DNA from: Omphalotus guepiniiformis
Lineage: Eukaryota > Basidiomycota > Agaricomycetes > Agaricales > Omphalotaceae
Length of the DNA stretch: 64,000 nt
NCBI GenBank assembly: GCA_028554645.1
Contig: JAQOOI010000031.1
Span: 1 to 64,000, forward strand
Direction of reading: 5' to 3'
Positions within the stretch are counted from its first letter, which is position 1, and the number at the start of each line of letters is the position of its first letter. The translations under genes were made by a program, and so were the position numbers. Positions 33,724 through 46,598 of this stretch are shown piece after piece. Under the pieces are notes generated by a model, which had not been told where the DNA came from, did no database searches, and saw only the letters and a program-made list of their open reading frames with translations.

Positions 33724-34415
33724 GATGCAAGATCAAATGCCTCTCTTTTAGAAATGCCCCAAAGCTATATTGCTCTCAGACACCCTCGTAGTCCCAGACG
33801 CAGTCGGCATAGAATCTAATACATCTCGTCTTGTAGCTGTTGTATTTGCGCTGCTTCAAAACCCATCACTGAATGTTCCTCTTGCCCACAGTAGAACAGA
33901 AAGCCGCCCAAACGAAAACAAGATGATAGAAGCGATGAACGAGAGAAGAGGAGAAGAGGAGGAAATGCACGAAGAACATAAGGGATGATCTACCTTGATC
34001 AATCAAGCGCATAAACATCGGTTCTTGCAACCACCTCCCCACTCTCATTCACTCCCGCGCATCGACATGCCACTATATAGTTCGTCCTTAGTTGTACACC
34101 GTGCAGGTAGTGCTCACAGTGAGATACGTTGAGGAGGGTTTATTGAAGGCAGGAAGTAATTTACTTAGCTGTTCCCAAATGGTTCCGCGTTTACTCTGCT
34201 TGAAGGTGGTCACCTTGTTGAAAGTAGACACGAAGTTCGTGCAAATTATTCAATTATCACGCCCGAAAGCTACACACATTTTTTGAATGAATAAACTCTG
34301 ATTGAATGAAGGAAGAACGAGTACATATTATACACATCTCGCGAACATGAGATCGAGGTGAGCCATCCACCGATAGCTTACAGCACCCTTCCAGGACGCG
34401 ACACACTTATTGCAT
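33724..34415. other. Intergenic, no gene seen
   Basis: Short open frames only, with no splice-supported structure or recognisable domain. Contains the region downstream of the minus-strand gene at 34416-35258. Confidence 0.4.
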
Positions 34416-35258
34416 TCATATCCCTACCACTTTCTTGAATGATTCGTAACAGCTGAAGATATGACGTCTACTATCAAGAGACTTCATCCCCTCACTGCGT
34501 CTACGAGCGGGGCGCGGAGCGGGAGGCTGACAGAATTTCACGCTGGTGATGTCAGGAGGATATGTGCCATGGTGGACGTGGGTCATGAGAGTATTCGTAA
34601 CCGGAATCTTGTAGAATGTGGGCGACGTGCCAGCCATCACAATTCCAGGCATTACCTATACAAAAGTGTTATGTACCAATGTCGAACCTAGATACAAATC
34701 GGATGAGCTCACCTTCTCCGTTAAAACCTCCAATCCTTCTGCAACCCTATTGTTGTTATTCTCCTCAAAGGCAGCGATAGCTCCTGCGACAAGCTGGGCT
34801 TGTGGATCACCAAGTTCACGATCCTCAGCTCGCTTGTCCTCCTGGACTAAAAGAAGGATATCGTTGTGCGAGTGGTCGATAATGCAGACATCGGTCTTCG
34901 CGTGTGTGTACTTGCCGCAGGAGAGATAAATAAGGTCTTTCCGAGTGCGTGCGATACGGTCTCGCCGAACATAACCTAAAGTTTTGAAGAGTTCCACAGT
35001 GAAGTCGACAACGGCTGATCCACCTGAGCTAGCTATCATGGCGAGATGAAGGAGGTTCATCAGCTCTGCATTACGGTCTTGCTGCATGGCTTGAGCGTCG
35101 CTGTTGCAAAGCAGCTCGGGATCAACGACAGGTTCACGTAAATCTTGCACCCCAAAGAACGCAGTGAGGTCTTCTCGAACGACTTGAATATTGTATGACT
35201 CTAGGTCATTTAACGTCCAATCGTTGCCAGACTTCGCTGTACGAATGAGATTGGCCAT
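34416..35258 (-). CDS. Agaricomycete orphan with PD-(D/E)XK-like motif (261 aa, two exons)
   Basis: Exon 1 is 35258-34713 and exon 2 is 34655-34416; the 57-nt intron (GTGAGC..GTATAG, phase 0) is required to reach the conserved C-terminal part. The core reads KTDVCIIDHSHNDILLLVQEDK followed by AQLVAGAIAAFEENN: an acidic residue, then a hydrophobic strand ending in E-D-K, then a helix. That is the arrangement of the PD-(D/E)XK nuclease fold. The C-terminal half (MPGIVMAGTSPTFYKIPVT, EGMKSLDSRRHIFSCYESF) resembles proteins I associate with many mushroom genomes, all of unknown function. No signal peptide. Nuclease activity is inference from a short motif only. Confidence 0.75.
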
Positions 35259-38180
35259 GATGGTAGAAGAAAAGGAATGCCAGTTATGTGACGTCTCATT
35301 CGGATTTGTCGTGACCAGAGTGACTTTCCATATTCTCTCCTTGTTCTCTCCTGTGAAGCACTAAGTAATTCCCTCTACCGTAATGGTGTACCCAACTCAT
35401 ACGCATTATCTCTCAGAGATACCGCAGTTCATCCCATATGAATGTTCAAGATGACCCATTCACGAGCTCCCAAAGAGTCAGAGGCGCTCAATAAGCGAAG
35501 CTTGGATATGGATCTAACTCGAGGGTGTGGCTTGCGAAGGTAAGTGACATCGCTTTCTTCGTAGTAGAAGCATTCACTGATTCAACACAGGCTTGGCTGC
35601 GACGTCTCACTCAAGTTCCTGGCTAGTTCCGCTCCACAGTTGAACGCGGAGATAAACTCCTCATCCACCAACGCCTAGTCTCATTTTTCACTGAGGGACG
35701 CATATTCACATTCGCATCGTAAGAAAAATAATCGGAACTTCCCATTGACTGTTCGGCATACACTCACTTCTCCCTGGGGCAATCGAGCACGTCATGTCAT
35801 ATAACTCAACGTTCACGCATCCGACACTCCAGACGGACTAGTTGCGGTATTCGATCCTGTCGCTCTTGTTGGATGATGGAGGTATCCGAGAACGATCTGG
35901 GCCTGAAGGCTCAGTCGACGCGACGCAGAATTTGAGAAGAGTCGTAGTTCGACTTACGAAGTACGCGATATGCAGACTTTTCTTGGATTCTCTGCTAACC
36001 ACCATCTTCGTCCTTGCATTCTTCAGATGAATGGAGGCACTTTCAAGCTTGAAGCCTAAGCGACTCGCCGCCCTCGTCACAGTCACGAAGTCGCCTCGAG
36101 GTCTTTCTTCATACCTTTCTCTTGCGCAGATGGGAGACAGTGCGACAATATCTGGCCACGGTGTCTGACGTTGTTGTCACCGCCGTTTCAGAAGGCAAGG
36201 ATAAGAAAGATGGACGATTTACGTTGTGGGGGACTATTGAGTGCGTTATCTCCCTCATTTCACTCTATCATACTCTAATACTTGTCGTCTAGAACAACAT
36301 CTCTTCCTGAAGCTTACGACAGGAGCGACACAGTCATTTGCGCGGCAAGACCAATCTATTCTCCTCGTCACCCATCCCATCCCGGTGGCTACTGAGTCCG
36401 CCCCAATATCCTTGCGTTCGCAGGCGTATGCAAGAGCAGCTGCAGGCCACACCATCTTCCATTCCGTCCTGGCACCCACTTGCTCTCAATCCCGGCTCGA
36501 AAGAATTCGAGGCAAGAATGATATTATGTCACATGCGCCACTCAGGCTCACATGTGTCCTAGAGGCTACATTCTTAGGAAGCCCTTGCGGTTATGTTGTG
36601 ACAGCACAACTTGAGTTCGAAAATGTTGCACCCCTCCGAGTCGTACGTTATGTCCACTCGTTGCTACCCGCGCATATATCCACTTTGCGTATCCAGCGAG
36701 GACATGGGTCTCCCTGGAGAACCACGCAGGCGAATCATGGACTCCGTGTATAACATCGACACTCAGTCATTCTCCACGATGTTCGTCGTCAGCTTTCAGC
36801 CGTGTGACGACTGTGTTCATCAGCGTGGGCATTGTACGACGATAACGCTGGGCGCCAAACATTAACGGGAGGGAGCGCTCTTTCATGAGCTGGGAGCTGA
36901 TTTGCCTGGTGACCTGGACAAAGGAATTCGACCATAGATGCTTCCGCGTTTTCGCCTTTGTCCGTGCTGCAATTTAACAGCTCATCTTTCGCTATGTGAA
37001 CGAAAGTTTGCCTGGTGTTCCAATACACCGGTGATGCATTTGAGGATTTGGCAAGAGTTGTCGCATTCAGTGGTATTGTGGTGGACGTAGTTGGTGCGAA
37101 ACAGAGGATTTTTTTCTCTCTTGGTGAGGATCTGGAGCTAATATTCCTAGTCACGCTCTTACGATGTTGTTTGTAGGTCTTTTCGTTTTCGTCTGCACTC
37201 TTCATCTCCTCCTCATCTTCAGCGCTGCGCTCGAAACACCATCATATTCCCAATATCACACGCAACGTTCGGGCACTGAACTTCATCTGAGAATCTCTGT
37301 TCTCCTGTACAGACCCGCAATACCGGATGGGTATCGTCCTAGCCATCTCCTATCTACCCGTCTCGTTTTTACTCCCACACACCACATCCCGTTGCCGTTG
37401 CTGTATCCATAGCACGTATCCATATATTCATATCCGCACTCATATTCCTCGCCGACATCGTCGTTTACGTTTACGCTTCCGTGCGGATGGTGAGGGTGAG
37501 GGGGTCCGTTTGATGAGAGAAGGGGAAAGGAGGCTGGTGTTGAGACGAGTCAAAGTAGGAAGGGATGTCTCTCACGGGAAATGGCCGTGGGCCATCTCGA
37601 GTGAGGTATCGAGTGTAATTCCCCGCCACCCTTCACCTCCGATTGCCATGAACCCCCGCAGCCGTGACCTCCTCATACGTGAGCCCCACCCCCATACCAT
37701 CACCCACCGCTACACGACCATCTCCCGTTGCTGCAGCATCCAATGGTTGATGGGATAGAGGGATCGCTGGTCTGAGAGGATGAATGTTGAAGGGATGTGG
37801 TGGTGGTGGAAGGGAGGAAGAATGCATATACGCGTCGTGTCCGTATGGGTAACGAACCGTAAATCTTGAAACTCCCCATCACCACGACAAAATACGCCCA
37901 GTGTGGTGGGAGGTTAGGGAGCGGCGGCCTTTGGTGTGCATAGTGTACTGAATTGGTTCAAGGTTGTTAAACGTACCACAGAGGATATCCCTCGTATCGT
38001 TTTTTATGGGAAGAATCGAAGCTTAGGTGGCGTTTCACGGTGAAGGACAGCACACGAATCGCCATCTCACGCACTCGCGAAGAAAACCAGAAGGCATCCA
38101 TACTTTATGTCGAGTAAGTTACAAATAAGAAAGCGCAATAACATGAATAACATGACAAAAGAGAATATAACGTATAATGC
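35259..38180. other. Gene-poor stretch with decayed coding traces
   Basis: Between 35460 and 36860 there are short plus-strand coding-like pieces joined by plausible introns. One example starts MTHSRAPKESEALNKRSLD near 35451, with a GTAAGT donor at about 35540; another is DGRFTLWGTIE before a GTGCGT donor at about 36240. The frames soon meet stops, and I cannot assemble a full gene. From 36870 to 38180 I see no gene; the short open frames there lack supporting structure. Probably relics. Confidence 0.35.
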
Positions 38181-38895
38181 CTACGCTTCGCTAGCAGCAG
38201 GGATATACCGCCTAAAGTCAATGTCGTCCCCATAGCCCTCAGTATCCAGCTCATTCTCGGCGATATACCACTTTGCCAGTCTGTCCATATCAGCTTCATA
38301 CATCACATCGCGTACCTTGTTCATCGCTTTGTGTATCACCTCCTTGCCAGGTTTAGGAAATCCTTCGCAATAGTTATCCCATAGTCTGAGAACAATATCC
38401 GCTTCTTTAGAAAATACCGGCTGTATGTCCATATACACCCCAAATTCTTTCCCGGTAATTCCTATTAGGTGGTATGCACCCTCGATCCACGCATCCTGAA
38501 ATTCGATACTGCAGGGTCCGACCTCATCTCGAGATGGACAGACCTGCAGTGCTATCGCAAGCTCTGCTAGCTCAGACCAACGGAATCCGTATCCGAAGAG
38601 GAATAAGTGAGGTCGATGACGGTATTTGGGGATTGGGAAATAGGTTCGTGGGAGACAAACCCATGGTTCGTGCTTTAGGATATACGAGTATTCTAGAGTC
38701 TTGTTCATCTTCACTGGATTACAGCTGTGTATTCGACATGGAAGAAAGTTATTCGCTTACCTTCACTGGATCGCGAGGAACGTTGCCGTGGTCGTCCTCT
38801 ATGGTCTCATCGTCCTCGTCGCGCACCCGCCTCTCTTCAATGTTATCCTCGAGTGACACCTCCTGTAGCCTCTCAGACAGTGGGTCTTGGCTCAT
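38181..38895 (-). CDS. Hypothetical 220-aa protein, two exons
   Basis: Exon 1 (38895-38761) encodes an acidic N-terminus (MSQDPLSERLQEVSLEDN .. DDETIEDDHGNVPRDPVK). A GTAAGC donor and an acceptor ending GTGAAG join it in phase 0 to exon 2 (38708-38181), starting MNKTLEYSYILKHEPWVCLP. Exon 2 contains a well-composed globular stretch (FGYGFRWSELAELAIALQV, IVLRLWDNYCEGFPKPGK) and ends YIPAASEA. The word atccagtgaag is present at both splice junctions, so the exact acceptor is ambiguous. No recognised domain; no signal or membrane segment. Function unknown. Confidence 0.65.
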
Positions 38896-40181
38896 GGCGA
38901 TGCAAGTATGAACGTAAAATTGAAGTTTGTAGACAGTGTTTAGGCAGAGAAAGAGTAGTTTGTGTTTGTGGGGGAAGCCGGTTGTGGTTCAGAAAACTGC
39001 GGCTCTTTATTGCTTTGGCCTTATTGTTAGCTCTTTTTGTAGCTCTTTATTGTTGTTACCTTGAGACTTGAAGAGAACGAGCAGCGATGTAACCTTCTCT
39101 TGCACTGCGGCTGCCAGTGACCATGAGCGTTATCAAGAAGCTAATGCGCGTGGGAAGGGAAGGCAACCACACGCTCAGACCGACTCTCCTCCCAAGTCCT
39201 TTGCTACCATCTTCCATCCATCGCTCTCCGTTTTCAATGGTCGGAAGCGTATTTTCGTTACTGCGCCTGGAGAAGTCGAAGATGTCGATGAATATACCCA
39301 CGAAAACGCAAATAATTGATGTGGAAATGAAACCGTTCTTTTCTCATTCCACTAATCTCGTGTTTTAGTGTCTCCAACACGCACCAACTCGCAACTACTC
39401 GTGTCTTCGAACCATTGAACTGGCTAGACAAAAACTCGATTGCCGTTATTGCGTATGGAGGACGCGGATGAAGTGAACTTTATACCGGATTTTAGGGAAG
39501 GAGAGGTGTGTTTATACATCGAACGCGAAGTAGAGTGATTTTCGCCTCTTTGTTGCTCCTTTGACTGATATATTTCCTTGCCATCCGCTGCAAGTTATGT
39601 GAAGATCTCACGAATCATCCTCACGTACCCTACTTCCTCGGCGTACCTGTCTCTTGGTGGTATCGTCAAGGCTAATTCGACGTCGTGTAGTAGTATGCTG
39701 GAGAAAGCGGTATATACTCTTGAAGTTGCGCGCTCAATGTTCTCAGGGACCTATCCAAATAGGCGTCTACCTGTTTTTTTTGCGCGTTTGAGATTCTAAC
39801 TACCGTGTCCTTCTCGGTCCACATAATGAACATGTTAGGGTCAGTGATACGTCCTTCTATCTCGAATGATACGAATACTGAACTGATTTCCGTCTCTGCT
39901 CTTATTTAGCCTCTTCAGACGGATTGCAGCCGACACCAAAAACATCAAATGTTGACGATACTCTAACCTCTAGTATACGCCTCTCATACCCACAGTATTC
40001 CGCCTACGTCGCATTTTTCTTCAGGACAGCGAAGGCCGCAAGACCGCTCCAACCTCGAGCTCCCGGCTGAGCGAAGGACAGGCGACCATACGCAGTTATA
40101 CAATCGGTTGGATTCTACATTTCCCAAAAGTCTCGTATGCATCATCGTAAAAAATTTAGTCATCTACATTCAAGAAATAGA
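38896..40181. other. Intergenic, no gene seen
   Basis: Only short overlapping open frames on both strands; none has splice-supported extension or a recognisable motif. Confidence 0.35.
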
Positions 40182-41680
40182 ATGCTACTTTGGTCGCTCT
40201 CTGCTCTTCTGGTGGTTCTGCCGCTTGCGTCAGGACGTCTTGTGGATGGGGTGTAATAGGGGGTGTGCCTAAATACCATCAAGTCTTGTGCGGCGACCAA
40301 GGCGACGACTCTGGCTACGACCGCTTGATTTACCTCAGGCAAACTTCACGCGACGGAAAAGTCTCGAGTTTGTGGTACGTTCAACAACAACAATCTTTGA
40401 CGCTGCCATATTCTGATGCTAATTCCCTCATAGAGATTTGTAGTGTCTATCAAGCATCTGGATATGGTGATCTAGCCTCGAACAAGAGTATCTTGTACGT
40501 TATGTTTGCTTTCGAGTCGCCCCAATTTATTGTTTTTGACATTTTCTGTTTTAGTTTCTAGTTTTTCCGCGCTGGAGAATAACGATACAGCACCTCTGGG
40601 TTCAGCGGAACGGAGGCGTAAGTACCTCGTGTCTTTTCCTCTTCTTGCAAGTTCCTACTAGTAACAACTGATGGTCACCCTTTGTCCTTTGACCCGTTTC
40701 CAGCCGGTAGTACTAGCTCCAGTATGATCAAGAACTTGGTGCTTGCCAAATCAACAATGAATGACACTTGATCTGTCTCCCTCAACCCATACCCATGGAA
40801 CAACAACGCCTCATCCCCCAATTGTTGGCATAGGTTTCTTAAATTTCATTTCGGAACGTCTCAGGAGGCTACAGAAGATATCCGGATATTCTTGCCGATC
40901 TTTCTTTCAGAATCCAGTTTCAAAAGTTTATAGAAAGAACGATCTGGCAATCTGCATCATCGAATCGTGAGTTGTCCTTTTGAACGACGTGTCCCGTGTC
41001 GCACTTCGTATGTTGATGATATGTGGCTGGCAGTTATGATGGACACTACAGCCCTAACGTTTGCTGCGTGAGTTTCGTACATTGAACTATTTTATTTCAA
41101 GAGACCATCTCACCTCATTCTGAGAAAGGAAGTGGAAGCAGCACGCAGCCATCGACTCAGCAGGCAAGTGTTCGTACCTATATCAGCATCTCAGGACCCT
41201 CTTATCCAATATCAAGGATACCTTACCTACGATGAGTTTAGGGGTTGAAGTAAGTAAGTACTTGGTTTTCAAACAGTTGTCCTGACGTCGAGTGTTTCAG
41301 ATTCGGCCTGTGCACTTTGGTCATCTTCCAGCCTTCCAAGTTCCAGGCTAGATGTCAGCTACTGTCTCCTGTTTCAAGCGTTCACATACCCCGGCAACAT
41401 AACCCTGCTATTCACAATTCACACCGCTGAGGGAAGGCTCAGGGTTGAACGAAATACGAATTCGGGAGTCGGCAGTCTATCTGCGTAGTGTTGACCGGAA
41501 CGGAGGCGTGTGCTTTATTATGTCTTCATCGGGTCTTCAAGCAACTTTGTAAGTATTTCTTTCAGTTGACGCAAGTGCCGTCCTACATGCAGTACATCAA
41601 TAAATATGCATTGCCGTCCCGAAGCACAATGAAATTGATGGTTACTGTGGAAGTGACTTGCACCATCATCTCATGATTGG
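40182..41680 (+). pseudogene. Possible decayed secreted or membrane protein gene
   Basis: An ATG at 40182 starts a textbook signal peptide (MLLWSLSALLVVLPLASG), but the frame stops soon after and I cannot find consistent exons for a mature protein. The following 1.4 kb contains several GTAAGT/GTGAGT-type donors with coding-like pieces between them, such as the segment near 40860-40970. The word cggaacggaggcgt occurs twice (about 40607 and 41498), suggesting an internal duplication. It lies immediately upstream of an intact signal-peptide/membrane protein gene on the same strand, so it may be a decayed neighbour of that class. Low certainty: it could also be a gene with many micro-exons. Confidence 0.35.
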
Positions 41681-42010
41681 CTGTCCGACGTTCCCACTGT
41701 CACCCCTATTGCCAACTTGTCGCACAAACGGTGAAGTAAAGAACACAAGAAGGGCATATACCTGAATTGCTACATTCATCCTCAACTTTGCCTCTACATT
41801 CAACGCAAGAATGCCATATTACTGCAGTACTTATTGAGGAAGATTTGCCGCCCGAAACAGACGGACATCATTCAGATGAGGTAACAACGCAAAGATGTAT
41901 CACGTAATTCGAGCAGGGACAGGGTGGAGAGCGCCAGCGCTCGCCGCTGAACAATGTCGATGAATAAGTCGGAAGCCGAATTTGTCTGCTGATTCCTCTT
42001 CCCGACCACC

Positions 42011-43944
42011 ATGGTCGCTCTCCTCTCATTTCTCATTCTTTCCATTTCATTCATTTCATCTTCATGGGCTGGAAATACAACATGCGCTGATTCTGGGCTG
42101 GATTGGTATACTAATGTCGCGGGGGAGACACATTTTAATTCGCAAGATGTCGCTCTCTGGAAAAGATAATGATCAGAACAAATTTTGACTCGTCAAAAGT
42201 TCGAACTTACGAACGACTACGACAGATATGCAATAGCGCCTGTTAGTCCTGCCAGCAGCTTCGTCCTATAAAGCTTCTCTCATCTGGAATTGTTCTTGTT
42301 AGATCAAGTCGGCACCTTGAGCACATCTACACCTGGAGATAGATGCGACGAGCAAGTCCGTAAGTCTACACGCCCTCATGAATAGCTGTCATTTGTACTG
42401 ACGATGCTCAAGCCGACTGCTGCTGTAATTCCGTATCATTTGCGTTAAGCATGCTCTGCCTCAAGTTCGTATCTCCCATCGTTGCTGTTTGACAAACTAT
42501 ATCGACTCACCCCAATATTTACACTAGCTGCCAACAGGGAATCGGTCAAGGATCTGGTTTCGATGCAGGTACAGCTGGTCGTCCCGTGCTCTTTGACTTC
42601 CGAATTGACCCGTCCTTTGTGCAGGCGTAGGAGCATATCAGATTTACCTGGAAAATGGTAGAACGACGTTCTGTTCGCCGAATACAAACCAATCGTACGT
42701 CACTATTATCGAAGTACGTTCTTGGTACTCAAAACGTCGCCGGGATTTCGTTACTAGACTTCCTACGAGTATCCAGACGGCTGTCTGTAATAACGAAATC
42801 AGGATATACGATGCCCTTTATTCTCTTTTCTGGGGGGATGGTGCTTGGTGCGTATTCGAAGTAACGCCTCGACTACAACGATCTGACAGTAGTGATTATT
42901 TTTCAGGTTCTAGTAAGCTCGTCGCATTAATTGCAATTTCCGGTAGACGCCTAACCACGTCACCGTCAGTGAGTACACAAGCCAGACCATAACTAAAGAT
43001 ATTGCTTCAACGGCAAATAACACCTTTACGCATTGCAATTCAACGCTTATCCAGTCTACGTCAAGTTCTTCGCAGCATTCTGGAACTGCCACGTCCACGT
43101 CTACAAGCAGCAGTTCGTCTGCCACTAGCGCCGCAGATACCAACGCTTCGACCTCACTCGGATCAGGTCCAGTAGCAGGTATAGCAGTCGGTGCAGCGGT
43201 CGGCGTAGTTGCTGTCGCTCTCTTATTGTGGTTCTTCTGTTGGAAGCGTAGAAAATCAAACACCAGGGCTTATACAGGCCAAACCGTGATTGACATTGAT
43301 CCTTTCCTGAACTCGCGAGAGAATCGCTCAAACGATTCTGGTGCGTTCATTCATTATTTTCATAGCCTTTATTTACACTTAATGTAGATCTCCCTCCAGT
43401 GGTACAACCCTATAGCTTTACATCAATTTCAAACCCGACCTACTCCGAGTCTGGGTCAGGCTCATTCGCAGGTTATGGCGTAGGGTATGGCGCGGCTTCA
43501 ATGGCCGGTCCCGGTCCTGTTGAAAGTACTCGTCCTTCCCACTCCAACAGTGCTCCATCATATGATTTCAGTTCCAACTCGTCTTTCTCTGCTCTCACAG
43601 GCGCTGATGCTATTGCAAGTGCAGGCGCCAACCCCAGCGCTCAAAATCAATCCGCCACCTTAAAAGCATCCCTTCTTTCCTCGCCCCTCCAAGGCACCAA
43701 TGTCGATTCATCATCATCCTACATCCCCCGGGGCCGTAGCGATTCGATAAGAAAGAGACCTTTACCTAACCAACCATTCTCTTCTACGTATTTATCACCG
43801 GAAGAGGAGTTGCCAGAGACAACGTCGATTTCTATGGCCGAGTTTTCGTCACGACATACGGATGCTGGACCGGTTCCGGCGACGATATTAGAGAGGCATA
43901 ATTCTGGGAGGTTGCCTCCTGCGTATGGCGAACAGTTTGGCTAG
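42011..43944 (+). CDS. Secreted-ectodomain single-pass membrane protein, Agaricomycete family, multi-exon
   Basis: Start at 42011: MVALLSFLILSISFISSSWA is a signal peptide, followed by TTCADSGLDWYTN. Successive short exons give RTYERLRQICN, QVGTLSTSTPGDRCDEQV, DCCCNSVSFALSMLCL, CQQGIGQGSGFDA, GVGAYQIYLENG and SIQTAVCNNEIRIYDALYSL. This Cys-rich ectodomain order is one I recognise from many mushroom proteins. A Ser/Thr-rich stalk follows, then one membrane helix (GPVAGIAVGAAVGVVAVALL, with LWFFCWKRRK flanking, about 43166-43257) and a Ser/Pro-rich cytoplasmic tail ending PPAYGEQFG. Topology: outside N-terminus, inside C-terminus. No enzyme motif; a cell-surface or wall-sensing role is a guess from architecture. 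Exact intron borders between 42131 and 42960 are approximate. Confidence 0.78.
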
Positions 43945-46598
43945 CTAGGCGGCTTGTTTTTTTCTTGGGGTTGACGTTGACAATTTCGGTTACTTTCTTC
44001 GTGTGCGGCCGTTTACAGTACGAGAGTTATTAGTTCATTCAGGTTATAAATGGTGTCTTTTTAAGGTATTTATAATTCAACGGGGGTTTACTAACACAAT
44101 TTCCGCTGTCACTCTTTTTCCGTGCTGTACATACCAGGCTGTACGTCGATACTTGATGCTTTGAGCTGTTTTGCTTTGGATCTAAATTAGTATATATATT
44201 GCTTTTCTTTGGGTCCGTGGCCCTATCTTGGAGAACTTAGAAGGTTCTCTCAGGACAGACATTTATTTTTTCGGGACCCACTCAGTACATATGTTATGTA
44301 CCACGTCGCTCTTTTCGGATTCCGGAAAGCGACTGGCATCCTTACTTTATATCCATCTATGTACATGTTTATATATATTCTGACCAGTGAGCGTTGGTAG
44401 CACAAGGTATATTTCTTGGCGTGGTGTCGAGACTCGAGGGTTTTCTCAAGTTGTAGTGTCGGGCGCCGTCGGCAATGCCAGAATGCCGGCGAGGAAACTG
44501 ATGTTCGGCATACAAGCTGAGCTCAAAGGGATTCAAACTCAGAAGTGGCCGACAGGAAAACTTTAAAGTCGTAGTTTAGTAACTTTAACTCATGATACCA
44601 ACTCGTTCTCTCTTCCCTCTCAGTTCCAACAATTCGCCACTACGTTTCAACAACGTTTGCCCTCCCAAATTGACCAGGTTCCAGTTCTGGATTAATCTCG
44701 TTCATGGTAGATTGCCCGAGCACTTGGCACGCTTTCCTGCACTGTTCGAAGAAGCTATGTAGGCTTTGTTCTCGCCAGATAGCCAGAACAGACCAAACTT
44801 GAACAGCTCTGCCTTGAAGTTGAAGATGAAAAAACATTTACCCGTAAGCTTTGACGCAAAACGTCATCCATTCAGAAATCGCCGCGGTCGTGCGATGACC
44901 CTCGGAATGTGCGCTAATATAGGATTTGTAGTCTTGTCTTCTATCCCACCACAAGACTCAGAGCGAAACTTCCCCCCCTTGATGTCACGCCGGTCGGATT
45001 CCGGAATTTTCAACGAAGCAGAAGCAGAAGCAGAAGCAGAAAGCAGAAGCAACACAGGATGGAGTTCGAAATACGCACTGAAGGACTTCCCGTATGGAAA
45101 TTTTTGTTCTGACATATGGAAACGAGGTGTTGTAGGTTTGTTCATTTCGTTCACAGCGTCAAGCGCTTGTTCTCCACTGATCCCCACTCAGATGATGTGT
45201 TTTTGAAGTGCAGCGATGTCGTGGAGGTCTAGCGATAATCTCTCGCTAGCGCTTCGGCTCGACTAATGTGATTCGCACCGCGGACGGAAGTCTTTGCACC
45301 ATATGATGTGCTCATGTGCAGAACGTATATCTTGAATCTAAGAACATTCGAGTGTCTGAAGAACGTGTTCAAAACTCCAATGTTCCGAATAGATTCAAAG
45401 TATGTATGTATGGCCCCCCATGTTTCGTCATTGTTTCTCTAAACTGTTCACTAAAGCCGTAGTTACCGACCATGATGATATATCGGATCGTTTCGACCGT
45501 CAATCTAAACTCATCATCATATCACAAGCCAGTGGCCACTTCGTATGGGTGGGGTGTACGGAAGCTTTCATTATCCAGTGACATTCTTCCTGTCTCTCTA
45601 ACCCCGCAGCTTGGCTATTCATGGAATCTCTGAAGGCGCAAAAGTTTGTGATACGATACATGATATCCTCGGAAGTGGCAGTTGTCGTTTGATGTTTTCG
45701 TCTTCTGACAAGTCGCTCTAAGCTACTTTTGTGTTCAGTTCCTGTTGAAAGGATTTCCGCGGTACGATCTGTTAGGCACTATCAGTTGATAAATTAATCC
45801 GACTTGTCGGATATGTTCTTACTCTTTGGACAATTGAGTTTTCGTAGCCCGTGTTGTTTTGGGATTTACACTCGTTTCTGCTGTACTTACTCATACCCAA
45901 TGGCTCACCTAGGTATTTTGACCGTGTAAAACTTGACGTAGTAATCGCCTCGCAATGATAATATTCAAGAGACGAAGCTGGCGCACCAAAGTAATATAGA
46001 ATGAGTAAGCCAAGAGAACACATTCCTAGACTAGAAGCTCAATTTGTTTCTTCTATCTCTGCTTATACAGCACTCGTGCTGAAAGTAGTCATTTACATGT
46101 ACCAGTGACCCCGGTCTTCTACGTTCAGATCCTTAATTGGTGGAACACGAGATTTTCGGTGGTAAAGTGGACGATTACTCACTTAATTGATACAACATAC
46201 GGCACAGTCGTAAGAAAATTCGAAATTGCAAGTCGTTGTCAGGCAGCGCGCAGGTCTCAAGACTTCATATATCAGAATGAGAATAGCATTTATAGTCCGT
46301 CTAATAAGTAAATGAGATGAGATGGATGCCGAGTCGTTGTGCATAGGATAGCAATATTAAAAATACACCGAGTATTCAAAGTTCCATCCAGCGCTATTCG
46401 CTATTTTCGCGCCACATGCAGGTTGCTCGTCATTTGGGATTTGATCTAAAGAACACAAAACGAAAGGGTCGAGCACGTCAGTCAGAACGGGAAGCACGTT
46501 GACAATAAACCATGGGGTTGGCAACGGATGTAATCAGAAACACTCACCCAGTCTAGAACAAGGGGAAAGGGACCATACCCCCGGGCGCCAAGTTCAGG
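43945..46598. other. Intergenic, no convincing gene
   Basis: Contains the 3' region of the membrane protein gene, then about 2.5 kb with only short frames. A minus-strand series (45187-44640) reads partly protein-like (FEQCRKACQVLGQSTMNEIN) but cannot be joined into a gene. An AGCAGA microsatellite lies at about 45020-45049. Confidence 0.35.

Noticed and set aside
37164..37885. Overlapping 60-140-aa frames in the 37-38-kb region
   Set aside because: Short, unsupported by splice sites, rich in simple Pro/Ser/Arg/His runs, with no motif on either strand.
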